Shown piece after piece: positions 18,207 to 25,364 of a DNA stretch of 57,087 nucleotides; position 1 is the stretch's first letter; every line of letters starts with the position of its first letter. Made by a program: the position numbers and the translations under genes. The DNA is from Eubacteriales bacterium (GTDB lineage: Bacteria > Bacillota > Clostridia > Peptostreptococcales > Anaerovoracaceae), in assembly GCA_028706405.1 (NCBI GenBank), contig JAQWBM010000011.1, positions 1 to 57,087 on the forward strand. Reading direction: 5' to 3'. The notes beneath the pieces are model-generated. The model did no database searches. It was not told where the DNA came from and was given only the letters and a program-made list of their open reading frames with translations.

Positions 18207-18236
18207 TTGATTATGAACGTCATAAGTTGGTATAAT
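18207..18236 (+). promoter_or_regulatory. Sigma-A type promoter for trxB
   Basis: TTGATT (18207-18212), an 18-base spacer and TATAAT (18231-18236). A short threefold direct repeat of ATTGAAT at about 18283-18303 lies in the leader. The trxB start codon is at 18356. Confidence 0.6.
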
Positions 18237-18355
18237 AATATTGGTCAATAGAAGTATTGGTTCTAAAAATAGAATAAAAATAGATTGAATATTGAATATT
18301 GAATGGAGAGAAACGATTCTTTCTGTTTGTTTTTGCGTTGAAGGAGCGATTCATT

Positions 18356-19300
18356 ATGAAGGTTTACGATTTAATCATTATTGGAGCGGGTCCTGCGGGA
18401 TTATCCGCCGGAATCTATGCGGGAAGGGCGAAGCTTGATACTTTGATCATTGAAAAGGCACAGGCAGGAGGGCAAATCCTCCAGACATCGGAGATTGAAA
18501 ATTATCCCGGATCAGTGCCGGAAGAAAGCGGGGCAAGCCTTATAAGCAGAATGGATGAGCAAACAAAGAAATTCGGGATTGAAAAGGTCATCGATATTGT
18601 TAAGGCTGTGTCCTTGGATGGGAAAATTAAAACGGTAACCTGTGATGGGGGAGAATATCAGGCAAAGACAATAATTATTGCAGGAGGTGTTACAGCCAGA
18701 TCTATTGACTGTGGAGGTGAAGATGAGTTTCTTGGCAGAGGGGTTTCCCGTTGCGGAACCTGTGATGCACCATTCTTCAAAGGCCTTGAAGTTTTTGTGG
18801 TAGGTGGGGGCGATGCCGCGCTGGAAGAAGCCACTTACCTTACAAAATTTGCCAGTAAGGTTACCGTGATTCATCGGAGAGGGGAACTTAGGGCGGCGAA
18901 ATCCGTACAGGAAAAGGCGTTCAAGAATGAAAAAATTGAATTTATGTATCATACGATAGTTAAAGAAATCAAGGGAGACGGTTTGATTGAATCTATGACA
19001 TTAGAAAACATTAAGGACGGAAGCATAACGGAAATCAAAGCAGATCCCAATGACGGCACCTTCGGAATCTTTATTTCTATAGGGCATAATCCGGCAACTG
19101 AAATCTATCAGGGAAAGCTGGAGCTCTGTGAAAAGGGATATATCGTTACAGATGAGGATATGAAGACTAATATCGATGGAGTGTTTGCCGCAGGTGATAT
19201 TCGGGAGAAGAATCTCAGGCAGGTGGTCACCGCTGCGTCGGATGGGGCGATTGCCGCAGTAGAAGCCGGAAAGTATATAGAAGAGGTTGGAGACCGGTAA
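18356..19300 (+). CDS. trxB: Thioredoxin reductase (NADPH)
   Basis: FAD enzyme reducing thioredoxin with NADPH. The 314-residue protein has the FAD motif GAGPAGLSAG (10-19), the redox pair CGTC (Cys133, Cys136), the NADPH motif VVGGGDAALEEA and the C-terminal FAD contact GVFAAGDIRE. The start at 18356 has AAGGAG upstream; a longer in-frame start at 18299 adds an unlikely hydrophobic leader. The active site is CGTC rather than the common CATC or CAVC. It overlaps the next flavoprotein gene by one base (TAATG), so the two are translationally coupled. Confidence 0.93.
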   Translation: MKVYDLIIIGAGPAGLSAGIYAGRAKLDTLIIEKAQAGGQILQTSEIENYPGSVPEESGASLISRMDEQTKKFGIEKVIDIVKAVSLDGKIKTVTCDGGEYQAKTIIIAGGVTARSIDCGGEDEFLGRGVSRCGTCDAPFFKGLEVFVVGGGDAALEEATYLTKFASKVTVIHRRGELRAAKSVQEKAFKNEKIEFMYHTIVKEIKGDGLIESMTLENIKDGSITEIKADPNDGTFGIFISIGHNPATEIYQGKLELCEKGYIVTDEDMKTNIDGVFAAGDIREKNLRQVVTAASDGAIAAVEAGKYIEEVGDR

Positions 19301-20679
19301 TGGAAAAATATGACATTATTATCGTTGGTTCCGGAGCAAGCGGAGTGTTTATGTCATATGAATTAACCAAGATCCCCAACAAGGCAAAAGTTCTGATGAT
19401 TGACAAGGGCGGCGACCTGACGGCCAGAACTTGCCCGATCAAAAGCGGGAAGGTGCAAAATTGCATACGCTGCAGCCCATGCCATATTATGAATGGGTAT
19501 GGTGGCGCCGGAGGCCTTTCTGATGGTAAATATAATATAACAAATCAATTCGGAGGGGAACTGCATACATATGTCGGTGCTGAGACTGCTTTAGAATTGA
19601 TGGAATATGTGGATCAGGTTCTCTGCACAATGGGCGGTGAAGCCGCAAAGCTATATTCTACTAAAAATTCAAGTCTGAAAACCCTGGCATTAAGAAATAA
19701 TATGCACTTATTGGATGCTAAGGTAAGGCATCTGGGGACCGACAGGAATGTAAAAATACTGGAGAAAATTTACGAATATACAAAGGATAGAATTGACATC
19801 GAATTTAATGCATTAGTCATAGATGTTGACAAAACTGAGGAAGGCTTCAGAATTATTACTAATAAACAGAAGGAGTACGAATGTACGGACCTGATTCTTG
19901 CCACAGGGCGTTCCGGTTCAAAGTGGATTTCCAGTATTTGCGATAAATTTGGTATAGCGCTTAAGAAAAACAGGGTTGATATCGGAGTTCGCATAGAGAT
20001 GCCAGGTGAAATATTCAAGCACATTACGGATGATGTCTATGAGAGCAAGATAGTATATAAGACAGATAAGTATAATGATATGGTGAGGACTTTCTGCATG
20101 AATCCTTACGGAGAGGTAGTTGCGGAAAACACCAACGGCATCGTAACAGTCAATGGTCACAGCTATGCGGATCCGTCATTGAGAACTGAAAATACAAACT
20201 TTGCTCTTCTGGTATCCAACAAATTTACTGAACCCTTTAAGGACAGTAACGAATACGGTGAATCCATTGCAAGGCTCAGTAATATGCTGGGCGGCGGTGT
20301 TCTTCTGCAGCGTTTTGGTGATCTGGTCAAGGGCAGGAGAAGCAGCGTAAGACGTATGGAAAAGTGTTTCACAAGACCAACATTGAATGCGACTCCGGGA
20401 GACTTGAGTCTGGTAATCCCGAAGAGGCAGCTGGATAATATCATTGAAATGATATACGCTTTGGATAAGATTGCGCCGGGAACGGCCAACGAAGATACTC
20501 TTCTTTACGGAGTTGAGGTTAAGTTCTATAATTCCAAGGTTTGTGTAGATAAAAATCTGGAAACAGCGGTGAAAGGACTTTATGCTCTCGGAGATGGCTC
20601 CGGAGTGACTCATTCACTATCCCAAGCATCAGCCAGCGGAGTCTGGGCGGCAAGGGCAATGGCGGAAAAGTACAAATAG
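19300..20679 (+). CDS. FAD-dependent dehydrogenase-like protein (COG2509 type)
   Basis: A 459-residue uncharacterised flavoprotein. Seen: N-terminal FAD-binding VGSGASGVFMSYEL, a Cys-containing segment CIRCSPCHIMNGYGGAGG at about residues 49-66, LILATGRSGSKW, and a C-terminal FAD motif LYALGDGSGVTHSLSQAS. The family is widespread in anaerobes, with no established reaction. The CxxCxxC segment could hold a redox disulfide or metal. Its start codon overlaps the trxB stop, implying coupled synthesis and possibly a shared redox role. It ends 46 bases before the tRNA. Confidence 0.85.
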   Translation: MEKYDIIIVGSGASGVFMSYELTKIPNKAKVLMIDKGGDLTARTCPIKSGKVQNCIRCSPCHIMNGYGGAGGLSDGKYNITNQFGGELHTYVGAETALELMEYVDQVLCTMGGEAAKLYSTKNSSLKTLALRNNMHLLDAKVRHLGTDRNVKILEKIYEYTKDRIDIEFNALVIDVDKTEEGFRIITNKQKEYECTDLILATGRSGSKWISSICDKFGIALKKNRVDIGVRIEMPGEIFKHITDDVYESKIVYKTDKYNDMVRTFCMNPYGEVVAENTNGIVTVNGHSYADPSLRTENTNFALLVSNKFTEPFKDSNEYGESIARLSNMLGGGVLLQRFGDLVKGRRSSVRRMEKCFTRPTLNATPGDLSLVIPKRQLDNIIEMIYALDKIAPGTANEDTLLYGVEVKFYNSKVCVDKNLETAVKGLYALGDGSGVTHSLSQASASGVWAARAMAEKYK

Positions 20680-20725
20680 ACCCTTGACATTTTAATGCTT
20701 TTATAGTACTTTATTAAAGTGTCTT

Positions 20726-20812
20726 GCAGGCATGGCGGAATTGGCAGACGCGCACGGTTCAGGTCCGTGTGAAAGCAATTTCATGGAGGTTCGAGTCCTC
20801 TTGCCTGCACCA
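20726..20812 (+). tRNA. tRNA-Leu (anticodon CAG)
   Basis: Acceptor arms GCAGGCA (20726-20732) and TGCCTGC (20802-20808) pair fully, followed by discriminator A and encoded CCA. The anticodon stem CACGG/CCGTG encloses loop TTCAGGT, anticodon CAG, reading CUG. A long variable arm (class II) and GGTTCGAGTCC T-loop agree with tRNA-Leu. Confidence 0.97.
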
Positions 20813-20830
20813 AAGAAAAGGACATCTTTT

Positions 20831-20873
20831 GATACAATGAAAGCCACCCGTGATAGGTGGCTTTCATTGTATC
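20831..20873. terminator. Perfect 18-bp hairpin downstream of tRNA-Leu
   Basis: GATACAATGAAAGCCACC and its exact complement are separated by seven bases. No clean T-run follows, but the length and perfection make it a strong hairpin. It lies 18 bases after the tRNA, at the start of the foreign island. Confidence 0.7.
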
Positions 20874-21149
20874 AATGCCCGAAAAAGCCCGTAAATATGG
20901 GGCTTTGCAGCCTTGATGCCTTTTTCATTGAAACCATGCAGCATAGCGCAGCCAGCCCTAAACGGCTATAATTTCTAACTTCCAGTCTGCAAGGCTAAAA
21001 TTTTGCACCCCCCTCTTGTATTTAGGAGCGTTTTCGTAAGATTAAATTTCCGCCGAATCCAATACTTACTTGAAATGCACCCCCTCCATATTGACATTTA
21101 AGCGCCAGCCGGGGAATTTTCTCGGCTGGCGCTTTTTCTGTTTTCTCCC
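20874..21149. other. Left part of the island without a supported gene
   Basis: About 275 bases with no convincing coding frame on either strand. It contains two C-runs in similar settings (GCACCCCCC at about 21005 and GCACCCCCTCC at about 21078), possibly remnants of a direct repeat. It ends in a strong hairpin AGCGCCAGCCG/CGGCTGGCGCT (21101-21133) with a following T-run on the plus strand, which may also end the minus-strand gene beyond it. Confidence 0.5.
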
Positions 21150-21764
21150 TTAGTCCTCGCGCTCGAATGGTACGCCGCAATCCCCGCATATTACGTTGAC
21201 CTCCCGCGTGGTCCGGATGATGGTACCGCACTCGGGGCAAACATATTTGATACTTCGGTTGATGGATTTCTTGCTGCCTCCCTTGCCGCCGCCTTCTTCC
21301 GGCAGGCGGCTTGCGCGGATACCGTCCTCGCCTAAAGCCCCTCGGAGCCATGCTTCGGTTTCCGGCGTTACGGTAGTTACCGTCCAGCCATACTTCGGAT
21401 GCTTTTCAATGTGCAAGCCGTGAGCCTCGGCGGTCGCTTTGAATTTCATGTTGTGATAATACCCGTTATTGCTTACGTCCTGTATTCCATTTTGAAGGTT
21501 GTACAGGTGGGCCATTTCATGGAGCAGCGTTGCGCATACCTCGTTCATAGGCCGGTCAAGATATTCCGCGCAAAGGTTAATCTCGCGGTATTTCTCGTCC
21601 TCCGCGTTCCATATCTCGTATACGCTGCACCAGCCATAGGAGCCGCGCCCGCCGTCCGGGGATATGGTAATCGCCGGGTGTATGAGCTCGTTGTTGTAAA
21701 AATGCGCATTGAACAGGTCAAACATGTCCTCGGTTTTCTTTACGATTTCGGATATTTTCAGCAT
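21150..21764 (-). CDS. SprT-like zinc metalloprotease-fold protein
   Basis: A 204-residue protein of the SprT-like type. It has the HEMAH zinc/catalytic motif (HExxH) inside a SprT-like segment (NEVCATLLHEMAHLYN), a second His region (YYHNMKFKATAEAHGL), and a C-terminal zinc ribbon (CPECG and CGDCG). SprT/Spartan-type proteins act on DNA-protein crosslinks, and SprT-like genes are common on integrative elements; the role here is inferred only. The start at 21764 follows AAGGAGG by eight bases; the ATG ten codons further upstream lies before that site. It is the last of four minus-strand genes with identical promoter modules. Confidence 0.8.
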   Translation of the reverse strand: MLKISEIVKKTEDMFDLFNAHFYNNELIHPAITISPDGGRGSYGWCSVYEIWNAEDEKYREINLCAEYLDRPMNEVCATLLHEMAHLYNLQNGIQDVSNNGYYHNMKFKATAEAHGLHIEKHPKYGWTVTTVTPETEAWLRGALGEDGIRASRLPEEGGGKGGSKKSINRSIKYVCPECGTIIRTTREVNVICGDCGVPFERED

Positions 21765-21807
21765 TGCCGTGGCCTCCTTAAAATTATGTTTCAATTCTGT
21801 GTGTCAC

Positions 21808-21835
21808 AGCTTATCCATTCACGGGTGGAAAGCAA
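21808..21835 (-). promoter_or_regulatory. Repeated promoter module, copy 1 (SprT-like gene)
   Basis: Minus strand TTGCTT, 16 bases, TAAGCT followed by GTGACACA. The same spacing and -10 occur in four places. A GC-rich hairpin (GCCCCGC/GCGGGGC, 21877-21894) lies just upstream and terminates the preceding gene. Confidence 0.7.
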
Positions 21836-21876
21836 GCTCCAAACGTATCTTTTAAGAAAGAATTTTGCATGAAAAA

Positions 21877-21894
21877 GCCCCGCCTAAGCGGGGC
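21877..21894 (-). terminator. GC-rich terminator hairpin, copy 1
   Basis: GCCCCGC/GCGGGGC with a four-base loop; on the minus strand it is followed by TTTTTC. It ends the 94-residue hypothetical gene that reads toward it. Confidence 0.8.
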
Positions 21895-21917
21895 CGTGTT
21901 TAGGGGTATAGCTTTCA

Positions 21918-22202
21918 TTATTTATTTTCATCTTTGGAAGGTACATACATTTTTATCGCCTGCCCATTGCGCCCGAATGTATCAAACCATTTCCCTTTTT
22001 TATCTTCATCTTCATAGATTAAAAAGCCTACCGCCTTCACGTCCATGGCTGAAAAATTACGGCGCTTGACGGCCTCGTTTATTAGCCATTGGAGGTCGCT
22101 GTCGCCTACGCGATAGGTGCCGATTGGCGTCCTTACGATATTGCCTTCGATTTCCCCGATATGCTCGCCGGTGTAGATGTTCATTAAGGTTTCGTTGTTC
22201 AT
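21918..22202 (-). CDS. Hypothetical island protein (94 aa)
   Basis: Not recognised. The protein begins MNNETLMNIYTG, then a short beta-rich part (GEIEGNIVRTPIGTYRVGD) and a helix (LQWLINEAVKRRNFSAMD), ending in a charged tail. It has no signal peptide or membrane segment. The start at 22202 lies eight bases after AGGAGG; the ATG two codons earlier is too close to it. It has its own repeated promoter module upstream and GC-rich hairpin downstream. Confidence 0.65.
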   Translation of the reverse strand: MNNETLMNIYTGEHIGEIEGNIVRTPIGTYRVGDSDLQWLINEAVKRRNFSAMDVKAVGFLIYEDEDKKGKWFDTFGRNGQAIKMYVPSKDENK

Positions 22203-22240
22203 TTTCATGGCCTCCTAAAATTATGTTTTCTGTGTGTCAC

Positions 22241-22268
22241 AGCTTATCTATTCACGGGTGGAAAGCAA
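22241..22268 (-). promoter_or_regulatory. Repeated promoter module, copy 2
   Basis: Minus strand TTGCTT, 16 bases, TAAGCT followed by GTGACACAC. Over about 70 bases it is nearly identical to copy 1, including the flanking AGCTTGCTTTCCACCCGTG and the leader before AGGAGG. Confidence 0.7.
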
Positions 22269-22304
22269 GCTCTAAACATATCTTTTAAGAAAGAAATTTC
22301 AATG

Positions 22305-22329
22305 AAAAAGCCCCGCCGAAGCGGGGCTT
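22305..22329 (-). terminator. GC-rich terminator hairpin, copy 2
   Basis: AAAAAGCCCCGC-CGAA-GCGGGGCTTTTA: a stem with T/A runs on both sides, so it can terminate in both directions. It lies downstream of the 91-residue gene. Confidence 0.85.
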
Positions 22330-22344
22330 TTAGTCCGATAGATA

Positions 22345-22620
22345 TTAACCCTTCCAGAAATGCGTGAAACCTATCGCGTCATATATTTGTCCCAAGGTAT
22401 CAACGCGGGCGTCGGGGCCTCCCACGCCGCCTTTATCAAGCACCAATTCCACCAAGGAGCAGAAGTCAAGCTCCTCCTCAACGGTTGAAATGTCCTTCAA
22501 TAAATAGGGTTCAATCTCTTTGAAAAGCCTCTCGACAAGTTTCTTCCGCCTAATGCTTTTTTTCAATGGCGCTTTGGCAATGATTTTTTGAAGCTGCTCG
22601 ATTGTGAAATCCTTTTGCAT
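22345..22620 (-). CDS. Hypothetical island protein (91 aa)
   Basis: Not recognised. A short mostly helical protein starting MQKDFTIEQLQKIIAKA, with a basic stretch (LKKSIRRKKLVERLF) and an acidic second half, ending in GQIYDAIGFTHFWKG. The start at 22620 follows GAGG at suitable spacing; an upstream in-frame ATG at 22641 would add MPRKRKI but has no ribosome binding site. It has its own promoter module and a downstream GC-rich hairpin. The N-terminal helix pattern could bind DNA, but this is a guess. Confidence 0.6.
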   Translation of the reverse strand: MQKDFTIEQLQKIIAKAPLKKSIRRKKLVERLFKEIEPYLLKDISTVEEELDFCSLVELVLDKGGVGGPDARVDTLGQIYDAIGFTHFWKG

Positions 22621-22679
22621 GATTTTCCTCTTTCTCGGCATTTGCCGGTTTTATTACCGATAGCTCTCGGCTGTGTCAC

Positions 22680-22707
22680 AGCTTACGCAAAATCGGCAAA
22701 ATGACAA
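22680..22707 (-). promoter_or_regulatory. Repeated promoter module, copy 3
   Basis: Minus strand TTGTCA, 16 bases, TAAGCT followed by GTGACACA. The spacer differs fully from copies 1 and 2, while the -35, spacing and -10/GTGA block are kept, so selection is on the promoter itself rather than recent duplication. Confidence 0.7.
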
Positions 22708-22728
22708 GCCCTTTACGAAAAAAGAAAA

Positions 22729-22746
22729 GCCCCGCCGAAGCGGGGC
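22729..22746 (-). terminator. GC-rich terminator hairpin, copy 3
   Basis: GCCCCGC-CGAA-GCGGGGC, followed on the minus strand by TTTTC. It lies downstream of the low-complexity protein gene. Confidence 0.8.
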
Positions 22747-22764
22747 CAGTAGCGCGCTGCGCTA

Positions 22765-23367
22765 TTATTTTGTGCCTTCTTTTACGGGTACGGCGGGCTT
22801 GGTATCCTTCGCGAGCGTGGCCGAGGCCGTGGCGGGAGTGGGCTTGCCAACCTCGGGCGTGCTTGTCTTTGTAGCGGGTTTCTCCGCTTCGGCCCTAGCT
22901 GTCGGGGTGATTGGCTTTGTATCCTTGTCCGGCGCGGCCTTTGCCGCCGGATCAGCAGCTTTTATCTCGGGTTTCGCCGGTATGGCTACCGGTTTGGATT
23001 TCGGCGTCGTTCCGGCCTTTGGGGCCGTTGCCGGAGCCATGGGTTTTGCTTCCCCGGTTACGGGCTTGGCTACCGCTTCGGGTTTCAGTACCACCTGCTG
23101 CGTTGCTGCTTTTTCCGTTGTCTTGGCCGCTCGGGTCATTTTCGGCCTTTCCGCCGGGAATATCTCCGGCAATACCCCTTTGTTAAAGATAAGATGAAAT
23201 ACGATTTTTTCATCTTGGGAAACATGGAATTTGAAGTCTTTGATTTCCAGTTCTTTGAGCTCGTCGGGAAGCTCAATATTCTTGTACCGCTTGACCTCCT
23301 TGCCCTCTACCATGAAGCATACCGGTACCGCGTCCCTCAGTTTCGCTGTGATTTTTCCTGCCTTCAT
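22765..23367 (-). CDS. Island protein with Ala/Pro/Lys/Thr-rich C-terminal tail
   Basis: A 200-residue protein. Residues 1-75 look folded (MKAGKITAKLRDAVPVCFM and a beta-rich stretch ending GVLPEIFP). Residues about 76-200 are low complexity, made of irregular repeats of Lys-Pro, Ala-Ala and Thr-Pro. There is no signal peptide, so the tail is probably a cytoplasmic disordered linker, although a surface role after non-classical export cannot be excluded. The ATG follows AAAGGCGG. It has promoter module copy 4 upstream. Opposite-strand long frames here are shadows of the GC-rich repeat composition. Confidence 0.65.
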   Translation of the reverse strand: MKAGKITAKLRDAVPVCFMVEGKEVKRYKNIELPDELKELEIKDFKFHVSQDEKIVFHLIFNKGVLPEIFPAERPKMTRAAKTTEKAATQQVVLKPEAVAKPVTGEAKPMAPATAPKAGTTPKSKPVAIPAKPEIKAADPAAKAAPDKDTKPITPTARAEAEKPATKTSTPEVGKPTPATASATLAKDTKPAVPVKEGTK

Positions 23368-23417
23368 TTTTCATTACCGCCTTTCAAATTGTATTAGGTT
23401 TTCTGCCTGTGGCTCAC

Positions 23418-23445
23418 AGCTTACATATTGACGGTGTGAAAGCAA
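23418..23445 (-). promoter_or_regulatory. Repeated promoter module, copy 4
   Basis: Minus strand TTGCTT, 16 bases, TAAGCT followed by GTGAGCCACAG. It is preceded by TTGGAGC as in copy 1. It drives the low-complexity protein gene. Confidence 0.7.
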
Positions 23446-23499
23446 GCTCCAAATTGGTTAAAGTTAAAAATAATTTGCTTTATTAGATTTTTCAAAAGA

Positions 23500-23537
23500 A
23501 AACGACGGCTTTGAATGTTATTTCAGAGCTGTCGTTT
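23500..23537 (-). terminator. Terminator of the GNAT/GrpB transcript
   Basis: Arms at 23500-23515 and 23522-23537 pair over 16 bases with wobbles; the minus-strand side continues in TTTTCTTTTG. It lies about 50 bases past the GNAT stop codon. Confidence 0.7.
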
Positions 23538-23589
23538 AGCTACTGCGATTTATTTGATTTGTTTGGCAGGAAATACCTTGTGATTCAGA

Positions 23590-24015
23590 TTAGGCTCCTC
23601 TCCACTCCATAAAATATTCTATTTCTCCGCTTTCTTCGTCCATCTGTTCCTTGGAAATACCGAAGCCCTCTCTTAAATAAAATTGTACTGCACGGGCATT
23701 TTTTTGATAGACCTGCAAAGTTAACTTATCACACTTTTCTTTTGTGTAATTAAGCAGCTTTTTCCCTATCCCTCTGGATTGATTATCTGTAGAAATAAAA
23801 ATCCCTGCAATATAATCATCAATCAGGTCTATGAAGCCCTGTATTTGGCTATCGCATTCATATACATAGATCGTTGATTGCGGCAGCATTTCTTTAACAG
23901 ATGTAAAGTTACTGTCCCAATAGCTGCTTTCAATAAAATCATGCGCTTGTTTATTCGTTTCCAGCCACAGGCACATGATGTCGTCAATATCTTTTAACAT
24001 AAAATCTCTAATCAT
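23590..24015 (-). CDS. GNAT family N-acetyltransferase
   Basis: A 141-residue acetyl-CoA-dependent acetyltransferase. It starts MIRDFMLKDIDDIMCLW and has the GNAT acetyl-CoA loop SRGIGKKLL (Q/RxxGxG/A) at about residue 93, followed by KLTLQVYQKNARAVQFYLREGF, the usual beta-alpha end. Substrate unknown; such proteins modify drugs, peptides or proteins. The start at 24015 follows AAGGAG by eight bases; the longer frame would place the ATG before this site and overlap grpB. It lies downstream of the GrpB gene in the same direction. Confidence 0.85.
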   Translation of the reverse strand: MIRDFMLKDIDDIMCLWLETNKQAHDFIESSYWDSNFTSVKEMLPQSTIYVYECDSQIQGFIDLIDDYIAGIFISTDNQSRGIGKKLLNYTKEKCDKLTLQVYQKNARAVQFYLREGFGISKEQMDEESGEIEYFMEWRGA

Positions 24016-24039
24016 ATTCTTATTCTCCTTGGTTTCCAA

Positions 24040-24567
24040 TCAGATCTGTGTGCTCCTCCACCACTGCAAAGCTTCCTTTTCCATATTTTTCACAAAATCC
24101 TCCTTGCCATTGCAGTAGCCGTCGATGTCATATGGATATTTTTTAGCCAGCTCCGTTTTTAATTGACCATATTCAGTGGCTACCACCGTGTGGGTTCTCA
24201 AATAATCTCGTACCGCTAAATGCCGATTGATGTCCTTTATATTGCTTTCTTCAAAAATGTGTATTTGGTGAGTCCTTCCATCGCCGCCTTTGCGAAAATA
24301 GCGCCTGCAAGGCATACCAAACTCACCAAGGCATTCATATCCTATCGCTTCAAATTGCGGATAGAATTTATCAATACGTGAAAGCTCTTTGACAATAGGC
24401 ATAATATCAATAACTGGTTTCGCCGGTAATCCCCGAACGGCCGTACTGCCAATATGATGAATTTCAATCAACTCCGGCCCTAAAATATCAGAGATAAAAG
24501 AGGCCTCCTTTTTATATTGTTCTTCCCATTCAGAACGATAGGGAAAGACCTGTATGTGTTGTGCCAT
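24040..24567 (-). CDS. GrpB family (UPF0157) protein, nucleotidyltransferase-like
   Basis: A 175-residue GrpB/UPF0157 protein, a family with a nucleotidyltransferase-like fold and often found in multidrug or streptothricin-type cassettes. Seen: the IEIHHIGSTAVRGLPAKPVIDIMP block (GS and D motifs), and HQIHIFEESN with RDYLRTHTVVATEYGQLK, typical of GrpB. Chemistry is not known. The start at 24567 lies eight bases after GGGAGG; the ATG two codons earlier is too near. It is divergent from the TetR gene across a perfect palindrome. Confidence 0.88.
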   Translation of the reverse strand: MAQHIQVFPYRSEWEEQYKKEASFISDILGPELIEIHHIGSTAVRGLPAKPVIDIMPIVKELSRIDKFYPQFEAIGYECLGEFGMPCRRYFRKGGDGRTHQIHIFEESNIKDINRHLAVRDYLRTHTVVATEYGQLKTELAKKYPYDIDGYCNGKEDFVKNMEKEALQWWRSTQI

Positions 24568-24603
24568 ATTCATTTCCTCCCGTTAAAAGGTTATCATTTG
24601 AAG

Positions 24604-24644
24604 ATATTGTACTTGACAGAGCGCCGCTCTGTCAAGTACAATAT
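24604..24644. promoter_or_regulatory. Perfect 19-bp palindrome with symmetrical divergent promoters (TetR operator candidate)
   Basis: ATATTGTACTTGACAGAGC, three centre bases GCC, then its exact complement. Both strands contain TTGACA, 18 bases, TACAAT (plus: 24613-24618 and 24637-24642; minus: 24635-24630 and 24611-24606). A second, smaller inverted repeat ACAGAGT-ATC-ACTCTGT lies at 24648-24664. The shared ACAGAG half-site suggests binding of the adjacent TetR protein, repressing both directions. Confidence 0.75.
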
Positions 24645-24677
24645 GTTACAGAGTATCACTCTGTTAGGAGGCCGATT

Positions 24678-25328
24678 ATGTCAAGAGTAGTAAAAAAACC
24701 AGATGAGAGAAAAAATGAACTGTTGGAAATTGCTGAAAAGCTTTTTATTGAGAAAGGTTATGAAAACACTTCTGTAAAAGATATTTACACACAAGCAAAT
24801 GGCTCTTTTGGTATGTTTTATCATCATTTTAAATCAAAAGAAGAATTGTTAGAAGAAGTATATAAAAAGATGATGGAGCAGCTCTTTGAGCCTATAAAAT
24901 CAGGTATAGCTGACAGCGATTTATCTGGAATAGAAAAGCTGCGCAAAGCATTATCGCTTGCTATAGTATCCGCTAAGCAAGAAACTGAGATCAACTCGAA
25001 AGATGCATATCAAAAGAACCCTCAACTATTGGTAATGCATATGCACAGTACCCTTGGAATTACTTCCGACTTGTTTTCCAATATTATAGAGGAGGGCATA
25101 AAAGACGGTACGATTCAAACTGAACACCCACACGAACTATCACAAATGATTTTGTTATTTCTAAACGTATGGATAAATCCATGGCTATATCAATGGTCGC
25201 CTGAAAAATTGCGAAACATCTTCTTTTTTATGAAAGATATTTTTGACAAATTGGGCGTACCTGCTTTATCAGAAGATATGCTGCAAGGTTTAATTGACCT
25301 ATCACTGCTTATGCAAGAGGATAAATAA
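24678..25328 (+). CDS. TetR/AcrR family transcriptional regulator
   Basis: A 216-residue repressor-type protein. The N-terminal TetR helix-turn-helix is clear: RKNELLEIAEKLFIEKGYENTSVKDI, then YTQANGSFGMFYHHFKSKEELLEEV. The C-terminal helical ligand domain is divergent. The ATG at 24678 follows AGGAGG; a longer frame from 24561 would run through the promoter. It is probably the regulator of the flanking cassette through the 24604-24644 palindrome and is the first gene of TetR, methyltransferase and acetyltransferase. The inducing ligand is unknown. Confidence 0.92.
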   Translation: MSRVVKKPDERKNELLEIAEKLFIEKGYENTSVKDIYTQANGSFGMFYHHFKSKEELLEEVYKKMMEQLFEPIKSGIADSDLSGIEKLRKALSLAIVSAKQETEINSKDAYQKNPQLLVMHMHSTLGITSDLFSNIIEEGIKDGTIQTEHPHELSQMILLFLNVWINPWLYQWSPEKLRNIFFFMKDIFDKLGVPALSEDMLQGLIDLSLLMQEDK

Positions 25329-25364
25329 TTGCTTTGCATATTGATTTACGGAGGAGGGATTCAC

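Noticed and set aside
20732..20971. Open frame of 79 codons starting in the tRNA
   Set aside because: It reads through tRNA-Leu and the hairpin; the apparent protein is tRNA sequence translated.
22673..23197. Plus-strand frame of 174 codons opposite the low-complexity gene
   Set aside because: Ala/Gly/Val-rich mirror of the repeat; no ribosome binding site; the minus-strand gene has a promoter module and terminator.
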